A DNA stretch of 64,000 bases, taken from the NCBI GenBank assembly GCA_004764695.1, contig SMSO01000014.1:757148-821147 (forward strand), written 5' to 3'. The first letter of the stretch is position 1, and the number at the start of each line of letters is the position of its first letter. The stretch comes from Schizochytrium sp. TIO01 (Eukaryota > Sar > Bigyra > Thraustochytrida > Thraustochytriidae). The translations under genes were made by a program, and so were the position numbers. Under the pieces are notes generated by a model. The model was not told where the DNA came from. It worked only from the letters and a program-made list of their open reading frames with translations, and did not search any database. Positions 36,301 through 46,824 of the stretch are shown here, in pieces.

Positions 36301-36421
36301 AGCTAAAAAAAAAGAATAAGTATAAAGATAATAGAAATGATAAAAGTTGGATGGAGAATGAAAAGAGAAAAGAAAAAGAGAAGAAAGAATAGTTGAAAGT
36401 CGCTTTCGCTTTGCTTCTTTA

Positions 36422-36467
36422 TTTGTTTTGTTTGTTTGTTTGTTTTGTTTGTTTGTTTGTTTGTTTA
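36422..36467. repeat. TTTG/TTTTG repeat
   Basis: Around ten TTTG units with two five-base variants, about 940 bp upstream of the mitoferrin-type start codon. Confidence 0.75.
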
Positions 36468-36770
36468 TTCTCCATTCCTTCGCACAAAGAAAGCGGGCAG
36501 TCATTCATTCATACCCGAATCGTGGTCTCGCACCAGAACTCCGTCTGACAGGAGCTCAGGCAAAGCTGTAACCTTCTAATCTCCAGCACAGCGGACAGAC
36601 TGACTGAAGACTGACTGGCAGACCAAGCGCGTGGCTTCGGTCGCTCGTCGAGGTTTCTTTTCTCTCCTCTTCTGTTTTCTTCGCTCATTCGTTCGCTCTC
36701 TTTTCTGTTTTCTTGTTTTCTTTTAGTTTACCATTTGCTTTTCTCTCTTCCTGAGAGTCGCATCCATCCA

Positions 36771-37402
36771 TACTCCAATCCCATCAGTGGTGCCGCGCGA
36801 GCCTCCGCTCCCCAGCCCGCGACTGCAGCAGCAGCAGCAGCAGCGAGCGCTCGGTAGCGCGTGAGGATCGTCAGGAGCAGTGGCGTTTCACGCTCGGCCA
36901 GCGAGCTAGCCAGCCTCGTGCTCGTGCCGTCGGAGCAGAGCAGAGCAGCGAGCGCATTACATTCATATCAATAACAACAAACAAACCAACAAAGAAACAA
37001 TATACTTTCGCGCGAATATATCAACTAAGTAGTGAAATCGAAAGCTAAAGCTGCTCGCACAGCAGCACACGTGATCTTCGCGTGGTGCACAGCAAGCATC
37101 TAGACAGCGTAGCGTCGATCGCTGCGCGTGTAATAGTCCCGCCCGGGCTGTCTGTCTGTTTGTCGGTGGTTTCGCGTCAGCGGAGCGGCGGCATAGACCA
37201 GCCAAGTACATAAAAAAGAAAAGAAAAAGTATATACATAAGGGTCTCAGCAGCTCCTGCTTCGGGGCATCTGTAGAACCCTCATCGCGCCGCAACATTCG
37301 CTAGCGGTGGTCCAGTCCGTTTAATAACACCCTCGGCAAACTACCTCGTTTTTGTCACTCTCTCTGTTGTAGTCGTCGAACCTCTTTGTGGAGTAAGTCA
37401 AA
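36771..37402 (+). promoter_or_regulatory. probable promoter and 5' UTR region of the carrier gene
   Basis: Base composition shifts from microsatellite-rich DNA to a more G+C-rich, mixed sequence about 630 bp before the ATG at 37403, including a GCA repeat at 36826-36843 and many CpGs. No TATA box at a standard distance is clear and the transcription start is not known. The start-codon context is AAAATGG, favourable for initiation in eukaryotes. Confidence 0.4.
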
Positions 37403-38794
37403 ATGGCAGAAACCTGGGATCACCTTGAGGATTGGGAGGAATGGTCTCCCGAATCAGGCACATCCTTTGTGGTGCACGCCGCTGCAGGTAGCATGGCTGG
37501 CGCTGCGGAGCACTGCGCAATTTTCCCCTTTGACACCATTAAGACACATATGCAGACTGAGGGCACCTCCCGCGGTGCTATCTCCAACCTGATCCGCGAG
37601 CACGGCGTCATCCGCTTGTGGCGCGGTGTGTCCACAATGTTCACTGCCTGCGTTCCCGCGCACGCAGCATACTTCTCCATCTTCGAAAAGGCCAAGGAGA
37701 GCTTCGGTGCTGATGGCGAGGAGCACACGCCCATTGCTGCCGGAGCTGCAGGCTGCCTGGCCACTGTCGCACACGACAGCATTATGACACCAATGGACGT
37801 CATCAAGCAGCGCCTCCAGCTCGGCTTCCACACCGGCATGTTTGACTGCGCCCGAACAATTTTGCGCAACGAGGGCGCCAGTGCTCTTTTCATTAGCTTC
37901 CCGACCACACTTGTCATGAACATGCCATATGCTGCGGTCATGGTCTCTGCTAACGAGAGTCTCAAGAAGATCCTCAACCCCGGCAACGAGTACAACCTCA
38001 CTGCCTTCTTTGTCAGTGGCGCTTTATCCGGAGCCTTTGCTGCTGCTATGACCAACCCTCTTGACGTCGTCAAGACCCGTCTCCAGACCCAAAATGTCCT
38101 CCGCGATTACCAGGCCCTGCGCGAGAAGGCTTTGCGTAACGCATCCAAGTCTGGACCCTCCTCCGTGCCCCCCACCGCAGCCTCTGGAGGAGCCATCTCT
38201 GGTCCCTCCAGCTCTGGATCTTCGCGTCTCTTTTCTGGACTCTGGTCCCAGGGAAGGAGCATGGCCGCCACGGCCTTCCCCGGCATCACAAGCAACGCCA
38301 CCCCGTTCCCCTCAGGACGTGGCATCCGACACGTGGGCCAGCCTTCTGTGGGTGTGACTGTATCACCTTATTATTCTCATGCGAACAAGTTGAACAACCT
38401 TCACGTGCGCAACCGGGCCCCTTTTGGTCCGTATGTCAAGGGCACAACAACAGCGACAAGGCCAGTCTCTGGAGGGGACGCCTCGGCTGTTCGTGAGCTG
38501 ATGACATCGAGCTCGAGGTCAGCGGTGCGCCGGATGCAGCCGGCAAGTGCTACGCAGCTCTTGGAGAGCTCGCAGGCCGGCGCCTCTGTACGCTTTCACT
38601 CGTCCGAGCCTGTGGGTCAAGTCATCCGCTACACCGGTCTCGTCGACACCGCCAAGCGCGTGTACCAAGAAGAAGGACTCCGAGGATTTGCTCGTGGCTT
38701 GAAGCCACGCCTCATGGTCCATGCCCCCTCCGTAGCTATCTCGTGGACCACCTACGAGACGGCGAAAAATTTGTTGTCAAGTTGGACTTCATAA
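37403..38794 (+). CDS. mitochondrial carrier, mitoferrin (MRS3/4, SLC25A28/37) type
   Basis: 463 residues from ATG 37403. The three SLC25 repeats carry P-x-D-x-x-K signatures at 42-47 (PFDTIK), 130-135 (PMDVIK) and 219-224 (PLDVVK). The first helix contains AGAAEH (32-37) before the signature and the third helix contains AHD (123-125), as in mitoferrins, which move iron across the inner mitochondrial membrane for heme and Fe-S cluster synthesis. Helix 6 is at about 433-455. Between helices 5 and 6, on the matrix side, lies a Ser/Pro/Gly-rich insert of roughly 170 residues (235-410) that is absent from typical carriers of about 300 residues. The insert stays open and has no clear splice sites, so I read it as coding. 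Iron as the substrate is inferred from family resemblance. The stop is 12 bp from the stop of the convergent VMA21-type gene. Confidence 0.9.
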   Translation: MAETWDHLEDWEEWSPESGTSFVVHAAAGSMAGAAEHCAIFPFDTIKTHMQTEGTSRGAISNLIREHGVIRLWRGVSTMFTACVPAHAAYFSIFEKAKESFGADGEEHTPIAAGAAGCLATVAHDSIMTPMDVIKQRLQLGFHTGMFDCARTILRNEGASALFISFPTTLVMNMPYAAVMVSANESLKKILNPGNEYNLTAFFVSGALSGAFAAAMTNPLDVVKTRLQTQNVLRDYQALREKALRNASKSGPSSVPPTAASGGAISGPSSSGSSRLFSGLWSQGRSMAATAFPGITSNATPFPSGRGIRHVGQPSVGVTVSPYYSHANKLNNLHVRNRAPFGPYVKGTTTATRPVSGGDASAVRELMTSSSRSAVRRMQPASATQLLESSQAGASVRFHSSEPVGQVIRYTGLVDTAKRVYQEEGLRGFARGLKPRLMVHAPSVAISWTTYETAKNLLSSWTS

Positions 38795-38806
38795 ACATTG
38801 TCAGGT

Positions 38807-39774
38807 TCATTTCTCTTTTTTGGATTCAATTGCAGAAGAGACGCCATCATCGGCATCTTCATCATCATTATTAGCATCACCGATATTAGCGCGGTGGCGG
38901 GCGTGGTTGTTGTCTTGATCTAGGTCATCCGTCTTCTCGGCGAACGCCATTACTACATAGAGGGCGATAATGGCCTGCACGCAGAGCACTGCGCTTACGC
39001 CACTGATGATATCCACCTTCTCGCGTACGCCGATGCTCGGCAAGTAGCGGTCTCGCATATAAAAAAAAACTCCTATACAGAGCAGTCGGCACCGGCAACC
39101 GAGTGGGTCATTGTGTTGTCCCCCAATTTGTCACACGTGCATATACGTGCGGTTAATGCGTAGGTCACAGTCCGTCGGGGAAATAGGATTATTGGTTAAC
39201 ACACGCGCACAAAGCACGTTGTTGGATTTGTTGTTGATCTCACGCCGCATATTATTAGTCATGACATTTTGCATTAACTCATATATTCACCCCTTTTAGC
39301 CTCCTTTCATATTATAATATTTTCTATTCTACACTTCTTGAACATTACTCTGCTGCTCATTATCATCACCTGACCAACGCAACCCCATATCTGATCATTC
39401 AAGGCTACGAACCTCTGCATATGAGGAAAGCATGGCTTGTGTATAAGTGCATTTATAATTCTCCTGGGTTTTGCCTGTGTGAGAGTGTGCTAAACTGCTA
39501 GGCTGTCAAACTTACCGAGCGGCATTGTGCCCATAAGTATGCTGAAGAGGAGCAGCTTGGAAACCACCACCGAGTTCTGCGGGCTGCCCATAGCCGTGAA
39601 AAGGTTGGTCTTGACCAGATCCCCATGCTCAATCGCGTTTTCACCACGCTTCAATACTTCAGTCTTTTCCAGGGTTGTGTCCTCTTCTTCCTTGCCTTCT
39701 TTGCTATGAACGCGGCGCTCTTCGGAGCCCTTTTGCTCCTTGCCAGTCTGTGGCACTTGCTTCACGCGAGCCAT
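38807..39774 (-). CDS. VMA21: VMA21-type V-ATPase assembly integral membrane protein (two exons)
   Basis: Exons are 39774-39516 and 39072-38807, giving 174 residues. The donor is G|GTAAGT and the acceptor is TATAG|GA; splicing restores GGA (Gly87) and joins two half-proteins that make sense only together. Residues 1-65 are charged. Helix 1 (about 70-91) runs through SKLLLFSILMGTMPLG and VFFY across the junction, and helix 2 (about 108-131) ends in ALYVVMAF, matching the two-helix VMA21 family. An acidic Asn/Asp tail follows and the C terminus is KKEK, a dilysine ER-retrieval signal like that of yeast Vma21. Members work in the ER as chaperones for assembly of the V-ATPase Vo sector. The open frame begins eight codons earlier at a GTG; I use ATG 39774. 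Confidence 0.88.
39073..39515 (-). other. intron of the VMA21-type gene (443 bp)
   Basis: GT-AG intron with a GTAAGT donor at 39515-39510 and an AG acceptor at 39074-39073, phase 1. The host protein matches a known two-helix family only when this segment is removed. It is one of two introns I can place in the window. Confidence 0.85.
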
Positions 39775-42700
39775 CTCTGCTTCTGCCTCAAACGACACTG
39801 CTACAACAACAAAGACAAAAGAGAAGTTTGCTGGATGCGCGCAGCTTGCCTAGTACCCTCAACTGAAAGGCTCCTTCGTTGCGCGTTCGAACGTTGAAGT
39901 TTGTCTTTATCTTGATCCGGCAGCGACAGCTGTGTTGGAATGATCCGTCGTGATGATCGTTCGATCTTGCCCTCGTGCCTGCATTCCACCTTGTACATGT
40001 CACAACCGTTCTTTCTGTTTGTTCTTTTCATTAAAGAGTGTTCTGACAAAGTATACACAAGTCTTGGTTTTAGGTCACGCAGGTAGACACGTTACACCGG
40101 ACTCCGTGTAATCGTCTTGAAGGTCGCTTTTGTAGTAGCTCAAGATTTTGACTGCTGCTTCAATCTCTCTTTGACCGTGGGTCTCTACCTATCTACTTTG
40201 AGCACGGCTGCAAAATGCAAGGTTAGCTCGCGTTTGTTGCGAAAGAGGCAATTATACTTGCATATCGTCTCATTTGCATTCACTTCTCTGACTATCTTAC
40301 TAGGTTTGCGAATTGATTGATTGAAAGATAGATCTAGTAGCCTGTTGCAGACAGATTCCTTCCCTACCATGACCATTCATTGTCGCGATATCTTTACCCT
40401 GCTGATAATGCTTTTTGAATATAAGAATAGGCCAACCACAATTCATTTGCATGACAAATTGCTTGCGCGTCATGCGTAAATTCCTGCGAAATTGCGGGGA
40501 TGATGCCGGTTTGGAACCAGGTGATAGGTACTCTGCCTGAGCCACCCTTGGTACGCTGTTCGACTAGTTTCATGAAAAGAGAATGTTTTCCTCCTTTTCA
40601 GGAAGACATGGATCTCGACTACTCGACTACGAACAGAGCTCGATGACCCCATTTTTATTTTAGTGCACACCATCATAAATTGTGGTCCTGAATTGACCCT
40701 TCTTTCTTGCAAACTTTACAAAAGGATACACCCTATTCGACAGCCGCAGTCCACAGGAAGTCAGCATATTCATTATAGTCCTTCTTCGCCTCCACTCCAA
40801 AACCACAGTGACGATTGCACGAAACGCGGCCAGCCAAAGCACACACTCCTTCACCAGAAGAACGTCGTCTTGCATAGGAAATCATTTTTTTTTTCATCAG
40901 AAGAACTACATCATTCGGAGGGTTTTTTGAGGTCAGCTTACAGCAAAGCAAGCTTATCGAAATGAGCTTCCCCTCATATGCAATCAAAAAAACTCATATC
41001 GAATTCCGAGCGCTGAGCACTGAGTGAGGGCTACGCATATCCTCAAAATCCGTGCAAACCAACCATAAATCTGGGCCTGCTCACAGTGTGCTTTCCTCCT
41101 CATATGCTGTCAAGAGTGTGAGTCCTACTCCTTACGGGGAACTAAGAGTTTTCCCAATCCCTGCCTCGCTCGTTGCCAACTCATGTTACTCAGCGCTGGG
41201 ACCCAGACCCTACTTGTGGAAAGTCTTCTAGGGGCTAAGACTTGAACAATCAGCTTCTCCTCGCCAGCCATGAGGCCAGCAACGCGTAATTGTCTCGTGC
41301 TCCGAGAGTTTGAGTCTGACGTAATGAATGCAAGATAGTTAGTTATACGGCCAAGGATAGGAGCAGGAGAGAGCCGCCTTAGTGGAGACCGGGAGCCTCC
41401 TGGTCGTTTGTAGTGTAATGCCTTATCTTGCTAGTGAAGGGTTAAGTTGCACACGATCAGGGTACGGAAATGATGAGGTTTGACGCAAATGGTGAGCTGC
41501 AAGGCAGCCTCTCGCTTCAAGCTAGCGATCACAACGCGTGTTTTGACCAGCAGAACTGGCCAGAGCGCTCTACCATGCGCTTTTGGAAATGCAGGGGAGG
41601 CAGACTTCCTCGCGGTGCCGCGAACCTGCTTTCAGTTAGTTGTGTTATCTTGCAAAGCCATCTTACATCATGAAAGGACCATCATGGGTGCGTGAAGTCG
41701 AAGAGGGCTTACATTTATAGTATAACTTCCTCCTCGCAAGCAACGCCGCTGCCATCATGAACCTCTCTGATAACGTTGAAGAATAAAAAGTCTAACGTGT
41801 GATAGCCACCCTGCCAAACTCTCGTGATGAAAAATAGAGCAAGCCTATGACTGCTTGAGTTGCACTTCTCCAACAACATGATAATTAGCAGCACGTGCAC
41901 TCCGGGAACGTTGTCGTATCCTTTAACAAGACACGCATGGATGCTTAATTTTGACTGGCTGATTGGTTGGCGGGCTGATTCAGAGGTATCAAGACACAAG
42001 CGAGTAACCAGAAGCAAAGAGAATCCAACATGTAGTCAGGAATGCGGACAATCGAGGCAATTACCAGGAGATGTCTCACACTGGATTTAGGGAAGAGACT
42101 CGCGGAGCTATGAAGTTCTTCTTGAGTAAGCTTTGCTCGGATTCAGGCCACTCTCGAGAACCTGTGCTGAAGGCGCCCCAGCGAGAGAGGACGCGCTGCA
42201 GCTCACAGCGCCAGAGAGCAGATGTTGACGAAACGTGACGCCTTCGAGTTCTCGGCGCTTGCTTGTGTCCTATCCCCAGAATATCTATACAAAGACGAGG
42301 CCGCCAAGTTAAAAATGAGCGCTTGTGTATCTCATTGATTCTAGTAAATCATCGTTGATCTTATGAACCTGAAGAGTTCTTGGCAGAAGATCTTGGCGTT
42401 GGCTGCTCAGTTCCACTGCCGTCTGCTCGCACACGAAACACTTCCGGCCGTTCTAGGCACTTGAGGGCCGCGGTGCCTAGTATGCTGAGAAAGACCTTCG
42501 TAAGCGGCCACGAGCACTTCAATCTCTCGCGCGAGCGAGCACCTTGAGCACGGGCCTCAAGTTGGACGAAGTAATGCTTTGAGACAAAGTAGCCAAGCTG
42601 AGCAGAACTTCAAACTAATTCCGTTTTCGTCTTGACCAGCGCAACTATAATTGTGGAGATCGATGGGGACGCCAGAGGCTTTTGTCAAAGAAGAAGAAGA

Positions 42701-44456
42701 AGAAGGAAACACAGCAACTGGCAAGAACCTGTGATTTAGTGAACAAAGCCGCCTTACCTGCGGCTTTGGCGCACGTTTCGCTGCAGTAGCAACTTGTTAG
42801 TAATTTGCAACGCCTTTGGAAGAACTAGTGGAAGTCCTGGCTAACTGTCTGAATGAAGAAACTCATAAAAGCACGACGCGCGCCGCACAGAAGGTGTTCG
42901 TGCGCATGATCAGGAAGAACTTCACTCAAGGCCCTCTGCAAGATCGCCCGCCGGCTTGAGGTCGCCCTTAAACTTCATAATCGTCACTATGAGGAGAAGG
43001 AATGTCGAGGGCATGCTTTCCCTCCCTCTCGCTCTCCGAGCATCATTCCTGCAAGTGCCATGAGCTCAAACTCGCACGTGAAATTGAAGTTCAACCTGAA
43101 CTTGATGTTGGACTCCTTCTAAATTAAATACACATTGACTGATACTAGTAGTAGTTGGTATGTACCATATGACGGGCAGAATAGATGAGCTGTGTGCCCT
43201 CTGAAGGAACCCATGAGTCCCCTCAGGATTTTCACGCACGTGCAGGGAAGAGGGGACTGGTGCGGGCTGTCGTTGCGAGCTTGGACTTCCTCAAATGCCT
43301 ATTGTTTCTTTTCTTGTTTATCTGCTTTCTCAGTTGGAAAGAGACGTTCGAACGGATGCCAAGAAAGGGTGATGTTCGTGATGTTTGACGAACTAGCAGG
43401 TCGGTTCAACGCGCTGCTCGGACCTGCTAGAAACCCACAGGCTCATGCACAATACGCACGCTGCGATTATTGCAATGGAAGCGGTGACGGGTCGATGAGG
43501 GAAGGCATTTGTTGGAAGGGGATCTGGGGATCCTGATAATGAAATTAATTATGCAAGCATTGATGGGTATTAAAGTGGATTGGTGTTCTGGTATTCCATG
43601 GTGGTTGCACAAAGTGAGGAAATCCAATTTGATCACAGAGTTATTGAAAATGAAGGGTGCTGAGAGGTTTTCACGAGATGGCTTACTAGCTGGTGTTTTG
43701 TAATCGTTTGTCCGCTCGTTGAAGTCTTTGCCAGGCTGCTTGATTGGGTCGATCAGTCACCTGAGTACTATTTCAATGCGAAGTAGCTCCTCTGTCATTG
43801 GAGAAAAGATCTCGGGGAAGACTGCAGAAATTACGGGGATCCCTGATCTGATCAAGCCACTGTTATATGCTGGTCTGAAGCTCCTCTATATTATGCAACC
43901 AACACAAATAAGAAAGAGGGGGTGAGGGGGTCGATGCGTGCTCGAAAGTTTGAGCGTGGTTATTTGCAATCAAATCAACGCGACAGCGGCCTTTCGGCAG
44001 CTAGCTACTGGGGAGCTAATATTTAAAGCTATAACGAGGAAATAAATATATAATACTAGAAAGGGGAAGAAACAGGAAGACAGGCAGGGAGCCTCCACAA
44101 CTTGAAGGAGTATGAGTACTACTTGTTCGAACTAGCAGGTTTTTGCGACTTGAAACTCAGAAAAGATCTTCAGAAGCAGTCGTGGCCTTTAGGAGCTGAC
44201 TCCCCCCCCCCCCCTCTGCCTCTGTGTTATTTGTCGATCAGTATACCGGTAGTATTGATTCTGTATAAGAATAATGGTTTAGTATTTTAGTAGTGTCTAC
44301 ATAATAGCTAATAGTCACCTACAGGTCGCCTTGGAAAGACAAGGGCCATCCCAGACTAACCCAAAACCAAAACCCAAACACCGTTCACAACAACCTTGGC
44401 TGTGTCAGAATAAACAGCTTTGCATAGTATTCTGCATCAATTTTCCTGAAAATACC
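39775..44456. other. intergenic region with a possible gene relic
   Basis: The first part must include the promoter of the VMA21-type gene. From 40 to 42 kb I see only short open frames. At 42.1-43.1 kb the composition is more G+C-rich and protein-like in several frames (see separate entry). A run of ten C residues lies at 44204-44213. No other gene is supported. Confidence 0.5.
42100..43125 (+). pseudogene. possible decayed coding sequence
   Basis: A G+C-rich kilobase in AT-rich surroundings. A plus-strand frame at about 42808-42960 reads smoothly as an amphipathic helical segment (EELVEVLANCLNEETHKS and onward to a stop), and a different plus-strand frame continues with KIARRLEVALKLHNRHYEEK. 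The switch of frame without splice signals suggests frameshift decay. The minus strand also gives plausible residues near 43030-43125, so even the strand is uncertain. No family was recognised. Confidence 0.25.
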
Positions 44457-44786
44457 ATGCTGACCTCTCATTTTCCCACAAAGCTTGGACTCTTTCTTGG
44501 ATGCGCTCTCGCAGTTCTAGAGAACTCGTTTGCGTTGACCTTAGAAGACAACGACATTTCTCTTCGTGGAGCAAGCTCTCGCAAGCTCTTTAGCAAAGAT
44601 GATGGTATTATTATTGGCCTTGTCTTCGGCTTCGTTGCGATTGTTGCAATTCTGATTGTTCTTACGCGCTTCAGCGATGACACCAAATACTACAGGAACA
44701 GCCCCGAGGCTGTGCCCCCCCTGTCACGCAAGCACCATGGAGAACAAACAGTAGGTAGCCCGGCTTACCGCGATGACTTGCTATAA
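44457..44786 (+). CDS. small type I single-pass membrane protein
   Basis: 109 residues from ATG 44457; the frame extends upstream only to a TTG, so I reject that start. Residues 1-24 look like a signal peptide (Leu/Phe/Ala-rich, after MLTSHFPTK). A short acidic ectodomain (25-48) is followed by one membrane helix at about 49-69 (GIIIGLVFGFVAIVAILIVL) and a 40-residue cytosolic tail with Pro, His and charged residues ending in DDLL. No known family is recognised. It is the first of a row of small plus-strand single-pass membrane proteins extending to 56 kb, but shares no clear sequence motif with the others. Confidence 0.65.
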   Translation: MLTSHFPTKLGLFLGCALAVLENSFALTLEDNDISLRGASSRKLFSKDDGIIIGLVFGFVAIVAILIVLTRFSDDTKYYRNSPEAVPPLSRKHHGEQTVGSPAYRDDLL

Positions 44787-46257
44787 AAGTATACACTCCA
44801 CTTTATTTGTGCTTCTGAGCACTCACACCGCTGTTCCTTACTGTTGTTGTTTGAATTTCTATAATAAGCTCATTTTATTGACCAATTTTAGGATCTTGTT
44901 TATACCTCAATTTTCTTTCGTAGCGTCGTTTCTTGAATCTGTTCACCAAAATCTATGAAGTACGGGTTCCTTTAATTTGATGACTCACTACCTTTTAATA
45001 AGCAACGTCGAGAGTTAATTCGGTATATCAAATCTATATTTTGATTCTTCGATTCGTGCCACACCGTTGTTTCATTGCACAGAAACGTGGCATCTCAAAG
45101 CAATCTTTGTGACCTTCACTAGGATATTCTTGCTTTAGCAGCTTCATTCAATGCTTGGCAACTGTGATATCTCTTTTTGGTCTAGAATGTAGTCAAAGTC
45201 TGCCCAGATTAGAAGAAAGGTTTGGGCAGTTGCTGCTTTATTTCTTTTTTTGAGCGAAATTGAAAAGGGGATATTCCAGCAGCAATAAACTTTTATGTAT
45301 CAACTACTAAAAGAAGGGCTGGTGTCGTTGCTGTGAAGTGCTAATTTACCTCTTTTGTAAATGAGTTTGTCTCACGCACTGTAATCTTTGAACTGCAAAA
45401 GAATAGGTAGGTGCATTAAATCTGTCTTTTAGGCCTCCCAATTTTTTTCCTTTTAATTTATTTTTTCTTAATGCCATTACATTGTGGTAATAAGAATGGC
45501 ATGTGTGCAGAATCCCTCTGTGCAACTCATAAGCGAACTTCGAATGGCCCAAGCTCTTCTTTTGTAATCAATACTTGCGCGTTCATCTGGTGCAAAAAGA
45601 TCGGCAAGATGCTGAACGGTTCCTACAGCACTGGACATCAGTACTGCAAACAAGTTTGTATACCTAAATACATTGAAAATAGTAGACAAGGAGCGTCTTT
45701 TCCTGCCTACGATACGTTTGGACGCAGTCGACCTAACCTATTCCGAATCAATAGTAAAAGCCCAAAAGACAAGCTTTTGTCTTTCAATATTCCTTTGAAA
45801 GTACGCTTTTAGAACTCCACAGAAAAACAAAAAACAAAAAAGAAAAATACGAGCAGCCATCGGAACTAGATCATTGCTCTTTATAACTCAGCACATATGT
45901 CACAGTTCTAGCAAGGCACAAAACACCTCTTTCTAATGCTCTGTATATTGATTGTGCTTATTAACTCGAAAAGTGTCATTTGATACTGTAAGCACTTTCG
46001 AGAAAGTCTTTATGGACCGAATTACACACGTGCTCAGGATTCAGTGTTTCTTCAGTATTGACACCTATAAGCATAATCAAAGAAAGTACATTGAAAATTA
46101 CTTGGCAGAAAATGGCTCATGTCTAGAGGGGCTTTGTTTCTTTCTGTGAAAAAGCAAATCTCAAATCAAAGCAAGCGTACTCACTGCGGCCTCGTATCTC
46201 TTTGAGTTTGTATGAATCATTTAAGGAAAGGAGCAAAGTCCTCTAGTTAGCGGAAGA
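44787..46257. other. gap with one weak open frame
   Basis: AT-rich DNA between two small membrane-protein genes. It includes an ATG-started open frame at 45471-45812 (separate entry). Nothing else is supported. Confidence 0.5.
45471..45812 (+). CDS. hypothetical Cys-rich small protein, weak
   Basis: A 113-codon frame starting with ATG. The first half contains eight Cys residues and the second half is basic. There is no signal peptide or membrane helix and no family resemblance. Because the neighbourhood is rich in small plus-strand genes it may be an exon of something larger, but the length alone could be chance. Confidence 0.2.
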   Translation: MPLHCGNKNGMCAESLCATHKRTSNGPSSSFVINTCAFIWCKKIGKMLNGSYSTGHQYCKQVCIPKYIENSRQGASFPAYDTFGRSRPNLFRINSKSPKDKLLSFNIPLKVRF

Positions 46258-46824
46258 ATGAATACCACAGAGGGCCCCCAAACGCAAGAGACCTTGGTTT
46301 CAATCGAACATCAAGCTATGCGGCTTCTTGATGACTCGACCACAAGTACTTTCGGAAATTCCATTCCAATTGTTGTAGGTTGTATTGCTGGATTGCTTGT
46401 TCTGATTGCAGTCGTGGCTTGCTGCTTGAATCAAAGCTTTCCTCGTCAAACTGATGCAAGAGGACTTCCTGTTGCGACTGAAGTTACTGGCACGACTAGT
46501 ACAGTTGCTATTACAGGCAATGGATCAATTATTCAACCTCGCTCCAATGCAACCATGCGAATGATTAATGCTGAGAGATACGGGGATAATCATATGCAAC
46601 AACTTGCAATTGCAAGTGCAGCAAGTGCCGCTACTGGAGTATTGTTTGGTGTTGGCAATACTTTACTGACTCCAGCAGGTTTGAACCCCTTATCAACTGG
46701 TTTAACTGATAGTGTCATTACTCCAGCTAGTGATCCTTCAGTATTTGGTTGTGACAACGACCCTAGTGCTGCAGCTAGTTTCTGCTCTGATGTGTTTGGC
46801 AGTAACAACCCTAATTTCAGCTGA
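46258..46824 (+). CDS. small single-pass membrane protein with LPxATxV tail motif
   Basis: 188 residues from ATG 46258. Residues 1-33 form a Thr/Ser-rich, signal-less ectodomain. One membrane helix at about 34-57 begins with SIPIVVGCIAG and ends in VVACC. The tail (58-188) is rich in Thr, Ser, Ala and Asn. A few residues after the helix comes LPVATEV, resembling LPTATIV in the two duplicated genes at 49135 and 52845; the IPIV at the start of the helix also recurs in the genes at 49135 and 55809. I infer a diverged member of the same local family. Function is unknown; the topology suggests a plasma- or endomembrane protein with a long disordered cytosolic tail. Confidence 0.6.
   Translation: MNTTEGPQTQETLVSIEHQAMRLLDDSTTSTFGNSIPIVVGCIAGLLVLIAVVACCLNQSFPRQTDARGLPVATEVTGTTSTVAITGNGSIIQPRSNATMRMINAERYGDNHMQQLAIASAASAATGVLFGVGNTLLTPAGLNPLSTGLTDSVITPASDPSVFGCDNDPSAAASFCSDVFGSNNPNFS

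Larger units (their letters stand above)
27000..36770. repeat. tetranucleotide-microsatellite-rich, gene-free tract
   Basis: Nearly ten kilobases hold a dozen or more different short tandem repeats, mostly with period four: AAAG, TAAT, TTCA/TTCC, TTCG, CATT/CACT, TTTC, CCTG, GATC/ATCG, TTTG, GCTT and TGTT. They are absent at this density on either side. Open frames here are translations of the repeats and overlap on both strands, so I reject them. A G+C-rich patch at about 33150-33560 and an abrupt rise in G+C after 36770 are the only compositional changes. The tract could be distal regulatory DNA, an assembly-difficult intergenic region, or replication-slippage-prone DNA. Confidence 0.7.

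Noticed and set aside
39775-39798. GTG-started extension of the VMA21-type exon 1
   Set aside because: The same frame has an ATG at 39774 in a good context, and the family has no conserved N terminus that needs the extra residues.
44331-44456. TTG-started upstream extension of the small membrane protein at 44457
   Set aside because: Not an ATG, and the ATG at 44457 is followed directly by a signal peptide.
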